From the NCBI GenBank assembly GCA_947469285.1, contig CANIOW010000029.1, forward strand, positions 1 through 36,059: DNA of 36,059 nt, in the 5' to 3' direction. Below the pieces are notes generated by a model, which worked only from the letters and a program-made list of their open reading frames with translations, searched no databases and was not told the origin of the DNA. Source of the DNA: Gammaproteobacteria bacterium. GTDB lineage: Bacteria > Pseudomonadota > Gammaproteobacteria > Steroidobacterales > Steroidobacteraceae. Position numbers and translations under genes: made by a program. Shown piece by piece: positions 31,654-36,059 of the stretch. Every line of letters begins with the position of its first letter. Position 1 is the stretch's first letter.

Positions 31654-34600
31654 TCAACGCGCCGGGCACCATATTGCAAGCTTTTCGGCCAGCTCTTCTC
31701 GCGCAAATGGCTTTTCCATGAAGTCATCCATGCCAGCAGCCAGGCAGCGCGCTCTTGATTCACTGGTAGCATCGGCAGTCAGAGCGATGATAGGAATTCG
31801 CACCACGCCTCCCACTTCAAACAAGCGCAGCGCCTGCGCCGTCGCGTAGCCGTCCATCTCCGGCATCTGACAGTCCATGAGTACCAAATCGAAATGGCCC
31901 TGTGCGACTGCCTCCAACGCCTCACGACCACTGGCCACAGCATGTGCACGGTGGCCGAGGGCTGCGAGCTTACCCACGGCAATGGTCCGATTGAGTGCAT
32001 GATCGTCTACCACCAGCACGGTCAAAGATACCACCAAAACCGCATCTATCGCCTTCGGCTCAATCATTGCGCGCACCGTTTCACGGCCGTCACTGAAGCG
32101 ACTGAGCGCCTGCTGCAGCTCACGCCAACGCAAGGGTTTGACCAGATGGGCACTGAACAAGGCCGCATTCAAAGCCGAAGGTGGCATTCCCTTTCGATGA
32201 CCAAAGCCGGACAACAGTACGCAACGCGGGCGAGCATCAAGCGGTCGATGGCGCCAGCTTTCCACCACCGTCCCGGTCCCAGCCAACCAAGTGGACTCAC
32301 CGCCCAAGAACACGTCTTCACGCGTGGTAGCTGCCAGCCGCTCGGCAGAGATTTCTGCCCAACTTGCTGCACCGGTGGCCCGGACACCCCAGTTACTCAA
32401 CCACTGCAACACCGATTCCCGCGCCGATCGATTCGGCTCGATGATAAACACCTCCCGCAAACCGTCTAGTGGCGGCAGCGGCGCCGGCTCCCACTCCGGC
32501 GCCACTCGCGAAAGCTTCAGCATGACACTGAAGCACGAGCCCTCGCCGTGACGACTTACAACGCTCAGGCGACCCCCCATCAACTCCACCAACTGGCGCG
32601 CAATGGTCAAGCCCAGGCCGGAGCCGCCAAAGCGGCGTGTGGTTGAATTGTCTTCTTGCTGGAAGGCATCAAAAATATGCGCGAGGTTGGCTTCCCGAAT
32701 ACCAACGCCCGTGTCGTCGATGCGCAGCATGACGTGCATGTAGTCGTCATCACCTGACAGACCCACCGTCAAACTGACCTGCACATGCCCAGCGTCGGTG
32801 AATTTCACCGCGTTTCCGACCAAATTGATCACTATCTGGCGAAACCGCACTTCATCTACGAACACCTCTGGCAGGCTGACCGCTGGCGAGGCACAGACTA
32901 ACTCCAGCCCCTTTTCTGCCGCCGTCCCGGCGAACAACTCCACTACCTGCTCAACCAGCAAGTTGAGTGATGCGGGGACCGGGTCCAGCCTTACGCCATC
33001 GGCTTCCATCTTTGAAAAATCAAGGATATTACTGACGATCTTCACCAGGGAATCGGCGGACTGCTGAATCGACTTGGTAAATCGGCGTTGAGTGTCATCC
33101 AGTGGCGTATCGAGTAGCAAGTCAGCAATCCCGATCACCCCATTCATAGGGGTCCGTAATTCGTGGCTCATCCTAGCCACAAACGCACTACGGGTAGCGG
33201 TCAACTGCTGGAGCGCCCGGTTACGTTCTTCGAGTTCGTCTGTCCGTTCGTACACAGTGCGTTCCAGCCGGCGGTTATATTGCAGTTCACGTTCGCGCTT
33301 GCGGCGGAACAGCCACACAGCGTAACCCCAGCCGCCCAGCATCAGCAGCGCATACACGGCATAGGCCATCGGCGACGCCCAAGGCGCTGGCTGCACGGTC
33401 AGCGGCAGCGTTAAAGGATGTGTGGTCAGGACGCCATCTGCGCTACGTGCGCGGACATGGAAGACATAATCTCCAGCAGCGAGATTCGTGTAGCTGACGC
33501 GATGGCGCCGGTCGGAACTAATCCAGTCGGCATCGAATCCCTCCAGTCGGTAGTCATAGCGATTTTCCTGCGGCGACACATAATCGAGCGCGGCGAATTC
33601 AAAACTCACTACTACATCACGATAACCTAACACGGCTTTTTTCAGCAGATAGGGCGGCACCTCCATGTGCGCCGGCTTATTCAGCACCTCGAACGCGGTC
33701 AACACCACCGGGGGCGGACGGTTGCCCGGCTTCACTTGACTGGGCTGGAAGTGATTCAAGCCCCCCAAGCCACCAAAGGCCAGCACCCCATCAGCAAAGC
33801 GATGATGCGCACCGAAATTAAAGTCCGCGCCCTGCAGACCTTGCGCTTCGTTGTAACGCTCCTGCAAGCCGCGCGAACGAGAAAACCGCACGAGGCCATT
33901 GGCCGTGCTCAGCCACAGCTCATCACCATCGCCAGGTTCAATCCCATAGATCACGTTGCTGGGCAAACCATCGGCCACCCCATAACTATGCACACTGAGC
34001 GGGGAATGAGAACCCTTCGCGGGCGGCACCACCCGCATCAACCCACCGGCAGCGGAACCTACCCAAAGAATGCCAGCGGCATCAACCTGCAAGGCATAGA
34101 TGCGGTCATCGCTCAGTCCAGCGCGCTCTTCGCCAAGACCGTTACGACGAAAAATATGCACCTGCCCGGTCAGGCTATCGAAACAATTCAACCCACCACC
34201 GGGCGTCCCGATCCACAAGCGTCCACTCGAGTCTTGCGCAATGGCCGTCACCCGGGCGTCGCTCAAGCGGTGGCCGTTGACGCCCTGATCGCTGACGCAA
34301 GCGAAACCTTGCGACTCGGGTAGGTAGCGACACAAGCCACCGCCAAAGGTGCCGGCCCAAACCTGGCCGTCCCGGTCTTCGAACAGTGACATCACACCAT
34401 CTACCGGCAACCCGTCACGGCGGCCACTGCCGGCATGGAATAACGCTAAGCGGCCCGTGTGCCCATTCTGACGGACCAATCCACCCGCCAAGGTGCCAAT
34501 CCACAGATCACCACGGCGATCGCGCAGCAAGGCCATGACCCGGTTATCCGGCAGACCGCTGCGGGTATCCAGTACCGTGCGTTCCACGCCACTGTTCAAG

Positions 34601-35814
34601 TCGATACCCAGCAAGCCCCCACCGACCGTGCCTACCAGTGTTTCATGCGGGTCTGTGCCACCCGCAAAGGACGTAATAGGCAGACCACTGGCCAACCGTG
34701 GACGAAAATGTCCCATTTGCCAGCTACGCGGGTTCCAGCGACTGACGCCCGCGCTACGCGTACCGATCCACAACAAGCCGGCCGGATCTTCGTAGAGCGA
34801 CATAACGAAGCTGTCGGGCAACCCGCGTATATCGTCGGCGCGGTGCGCATAATGCTGGAACGTACCATCCGCTCGCAGCAGGTCGAGGCCCAGCGACGTG
34901 CCGATCCATAGGCGGCCGCCGCGGTCACGCACGATTGCGCGAACGTTGTCGCTGGCCAAAGCGGTCGGAACCGCAGCGTTCGGCCGAAAGCGCTGGGTCC
35001 GCGTGCCGTCGGCCGACAGCAAAGCCAGTCCGCCACGAAAGGTACCGATCCAGAGGCTGCCGTCCGCTTCGCGGTAAAGAGACCTGATCTGTACATCGGG
35101 CAGCGCCGGACGAGTGGTGTCGTCATAGCGGCGCAGCACTCGGCCGGTACTGAGCTCGAACAAAGCCAACCCGTGGTCAGTTCCCACCCACAACTGGCCA
35201 CGCGCTGCCGGCACGGTGACAAACACGCCGTCGTCAGGCAGAGCCGCGAGGTTCGCGGATGCTGCGCGAAAGTGCTGGGCTTGCCCACTGCGCGGATCGA
35301 AGTGCTCAAGGCCCTGCGATTCCGTACCCACCCACAAGGTGCCATCAGGGGCAGACCACACGGTCTGCAGGGCGTCACTGGCGATGGAATTCGCCTGCAT
35401 CGGGTTGTGACGGAAAGCGGTAAACCGGTCGGTGCGCCGGTCCCAACGCACCAGGCCGCCCCCTGCCGTCGCCAGCCACAGGTCGCCGGCAGGGTCTTCC
35501 GCCAGTGCGTTAATGAAGTCGGCATCCAGGCCTTCACTGCCGGGCGCCCCGCGGCGATAGATTTTGACCTGTTGCCCGTCGTAGCGATTCAGGCCACTCT
35601 CGGTGGCCACCCAGATAAAGCCTTGGCGGTCCTGCAGCACCGCCAGCGCATCGCCGTGGGACAGGCCATCCGCCATTTGTAGGTGGCTCAGAAACAGCGG
35701 TTGTGCGGCTCCTGCACGGACCACCGACGGCATAAAACCCAGGCACAGCCAAACCGCCACGCACGTCCACACGCCGTGACGACCAGCCCACCGAGAACCC
35801 ACCCTACCCCCCAT
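31654..35814 (-). CDS. Hybrid sensor histidine kinase with Reg_prop propellers, pseudo-receiver and receiver
   Basis: This 1386-residue inner-membrane sensor starts with a signal peptide (about 1-35). The periplasmic part (about 40-700) holds about 14 Reg_prop repeats (LWIGTFRGGL, LWVGTESQGL and similar), enough for two seven-bladed propellers. A Y_Y_Y domain (about 745-808; YDYRLEGFDADW, YTNLAAGDYVF) follows, then one membrane helix (about 814-836) and a coiled segment. HisKA has phospho-acceptor His884 (MSHELRTP). HATPase_c has the N box (NLVGNAVKFTD), DDTGVGI and FGGSGLGL. A first receiver-like domain (about 1125-1240) lacks the phosphoryl Asp (FLGGEST), and a second receiver has Asp1314 (VLMDCQMPEMDGY) and Lys1368. 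It is built like the hybrid sensors common in Bacteroidetes but lacks a C-terminal AraC domain; output must pass through the Hpt. Ligand unknown; carbohydrate is typical of the class. Confidence 0.93.
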   Translation of the reverse strand: MGGRVGSRWAGRHGVWTCVAVWLCLGFMPSVVRAGAAQPLFLSHLQMADGLSHGDALAVLQDRQGFIWVATESGLNRYDGQQVKIYRRGAPGSEGLDADFINALAEDPAGDLWLATAGGGLVRWDRRTDRFTAFRHNPMQANSIASDALQTVWSAPDGTLWVGTESQGLEHFDPRSGQAQHFRAASANLAALPDDGVFVTVPAARGQLWVGTDHGLALFELSTGRVLRRYDDTTRPALPDVQIRSLYREADGSLWIGTFRGGLALLSADGTRTQRFRPNAAVPTALASDNVRAIVRDRGGRLWIGTSLGLDLLRADGTFQHYAHRADDIRGLPDSFVMSLYEDPAGLLWIGTRSAGVSRWNPRSWQMGHFRPRLASGLPITSFAGGTDPHETLVGTVGGGLLGIDLNSGVERTVLDTRSGLPDNRVMALLRDRRGDLWIGTLAGGLVRQNGHTGRLALFHAGSGRRDGLPVDGVMSLFEDRDGQVWAGTFGGGLCRYLPESQGFACVSDQGVNGHRLSDARVTAIAQDSSGRLWIGTPGGGLNCFDSLTGQVHIFRRNGLGEERAGLSDDRIYALQVDAAGILWVGSAAGGLMRVVPPAKGSHSPLSVHSYGVADGLPSNVIYGIEPGDGDELWLSTANGLVRFSRSRGLQERYNEAQGLQGADFNFGAHHRFADGVLAFGGLGGLNHFQPSQVKPGNRPPPVVLTAFEVLNKPAHMEVPPYLLKKAVLGYRDVVVSFEFAALDYVSPQENRYDYRLEGFDADWISSDRRHRVSYTNLAAGDYVFHVRARSADGVLTTHPLTLPLTVQPAPWASPMAYAVYALLMLGGWGYAVWLFRRKRERELQYNRRLERTVYERTDELEERNRALQQLTATRSAFVARMSHELRTPMNGVIGIADLLLDTPLDDTQRRFTKSIQQSADSLVKIVSNILDFSKMEADGVRLDPVPASLNLLVEQVVELFAGTAAEKGLELVCASPAVSLPEVFVDEVRFRQIVINLVGNAVKFTDAGHVQVSLTVGLSGDDDYMHVMLRIDDTGVGIREANLAHIFDAFQQEDNSTTRRFGGSGLGLTIARQLVELMGGRLSVVSRHGEGSCFSVMLKLSRVAPEWEPAPLPPLDGLREVFIIEPNRSARESVLQWLSNWGVRATGAASWAEISAERLAATTREDVFLGGESTWLAGTGTVVESWRHRPLDARPRCVLLSGFGHRKGMPPSALNAALFSAHLVKPLRWRELQQALSRFSDGRETVRAMIEPKAIDAVLVVSLTVLVVDDHALNRTIAVGKLAALGHRAHAVASGREALEAVAQGHFDLVLMDCQMPEMDGYATAQALRLFEVGGVVRIPIIALTADATSESRARCLAAGMDDFMEKPFAREELAEKLAIWCPAR

Positions 35815-35849
35815 GTGTGGTGTTCTTTTTAACGGTTAGCGATCAGCAC

Positions 35850-36059
35850 TCAAGGCGCTGGGGGCGCCAACGGGGCTTCACCCATCCCGTTGTTCCACAA
35901 GTAACCGTTGTTCCACAGGTAACCGTTATTCCAGAGGTAACCGTTGTTCCACAAGTAACCGTTATTCCAGAGGTAACCGTTGTTCCACAAGTAACCGTTA
36001 TTCCAGAGGTAACCGTTGTTCCACAAGTAACCGTTATTCCAGAGGTAACCGTTGTTCCA
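35850..36059 (-). CDS. 3' end of a gene for a (GYLWNN)n hexapeptide-repeat protein, running off the window
   Basis: The reverse strand is open from the window edge to TGA at 35850-35852. It encodes nine full GYLWNN units plus a half unit, then the C-terminus GMGEAPLAPPAP. The three unit variants differ only at synonymous positions (Leu TTG, CTG or CTC; Asn AAC or AAT), and the frame never breaks. That is strong evidence that this strand is translated. The start and N-terminal domains are outside the window. From memory, Trp/Asn-rich or Trp/Gly-rich short repeats of this kind occur at the C-terminus of some secreted S8-family peptidases, but nothing here proves that. The stop is 36 nt upstream of the sensor kinase ATG, on the same strand, so co-transcription is likely. 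Confidence 0.8.
   Translation of the reverse strand, partial: WNNGYLWNNGYLWNNGYLWNNGYLWNNGYLWNNGYLWNNGYLWNNGYLWNNGYLWNNGMGEAPLAPPAP
35889..36059. repeat. 18-bp tandem repeat with a 36-bp higher-order period
   Basis: Nine and a half head-to-tail 18-bp units without spacers. After the first two units, the types gttgttccacaagtaacc and gttattccagaggtaacc alternate strictly, so the array recently grew by 36-bp duplication. It continues past the right edge of the window, so the total length is unknown. Confidence 0.95.

Noticed and set aside
35889-36059. The terminal array as a CRISPR or non-coding satellite
   Set aside because: Units are contiguous with no spacers, are 18 bp long, and vary only at synonymous positions of one reverse frame.
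35889-36059. The + strand reading of the array (VVPQVT / VIPEVT repeats)
   Set aside because: In this frame unit differences change amino acids, while the reverse frame keeps all residues constant, so the + reading is a shadow.
1-36059. Mobile element, prophage, tRNA or rRNA genes
   Set aside because: I saw no transposase, integrase, phage gene, terminal inverted repeat or cloverleaf-like sequence; gaps are too short to hide an RNA gene of normal size except at 19577-19677, where none is apparent.

Overview
The window looks like a compact, GC-rich chromosome of a gammaproteobacterium. It carries the classical lptD-surA-pdxA-rsmA-apaG-apaH operon with amgK-murU divergent to it, plus the envelope set mltB-rlpA / dacC-dat-ybeD and lipA-lipB. 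There are about 30 protein genes, almost no non-coding DNA (largest gap about 100 bp), many 4-nt start/stop overlaps, and no tRNA, rRNA, IS element, prophage or CRISPR array that I can see. I cannot place it more finely than a deep-branching gammaproteobacterium, and that is inference from gene content and order.

Layout, left to right. (1) 1-1781 (+): 3' part of mltB, then rlpA (peptidoglycan remodelling). (2) 1778-6344 (-): a reverse-strand block of a LysE-type exporter, a lipoprotein with three Ig-like domains and a seven-repeat RCC1 propeller, an SDR dehydrogenase and an APH-fold kinase-like protein. It separates rlpA from dacC, genes that often neighbour each other in related bacteria. 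(3) 6369-8725 (+): dacC, a class IV aminotransferase, ybeD. (4) 8669-12239 (-): amgK, murU, lipA, lipB (cell-wall recycling and lipoate). (5) 12271-18878 (+): lptD, surA, pdxA, rsmA, apaG, apaH. (6) 18875-19576 (-): an unrecognised secreted protein. (7) 19678-22470 (-): an acyl-CoA ligase followed by a GcvT-fold protein that closely resembles DMSP demethylase (DmdA). (8) 22553-26598 (-): rlmI, lgt, thyA, a SET-domain lysine methyltransferase with a histone-H1-like Lys-rich tail, and folA. (9) 26651-29199 (+): a DUF255 protein whose second active-site Cys is lost, and a crotonase-family protein of isomerase type. (10) 29209-35814 (-): a hybrid sensor kinase with two Reg_prop propellers, a separate Hpt protein, and a REC-PAS-GGDEF(degenerate)-EAL protein. 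Together these encode a complete four-step phosphorelay ending in a predicted c-di-GMP phosphodiesterase. (11) 35850-36059 (-): the 3' end of a gene made of (GYLWNN)n hexapeptide repeats, running off the window.

The parts most worth a second look are the GYLWNN repeat gene beside the phosphorelay, the DmdA-like/ligase pair beside folate genes, the SET protein inserted between thyA and folA, and the altered DUF255 active site. Most of the rest is conserved housekeeping content.
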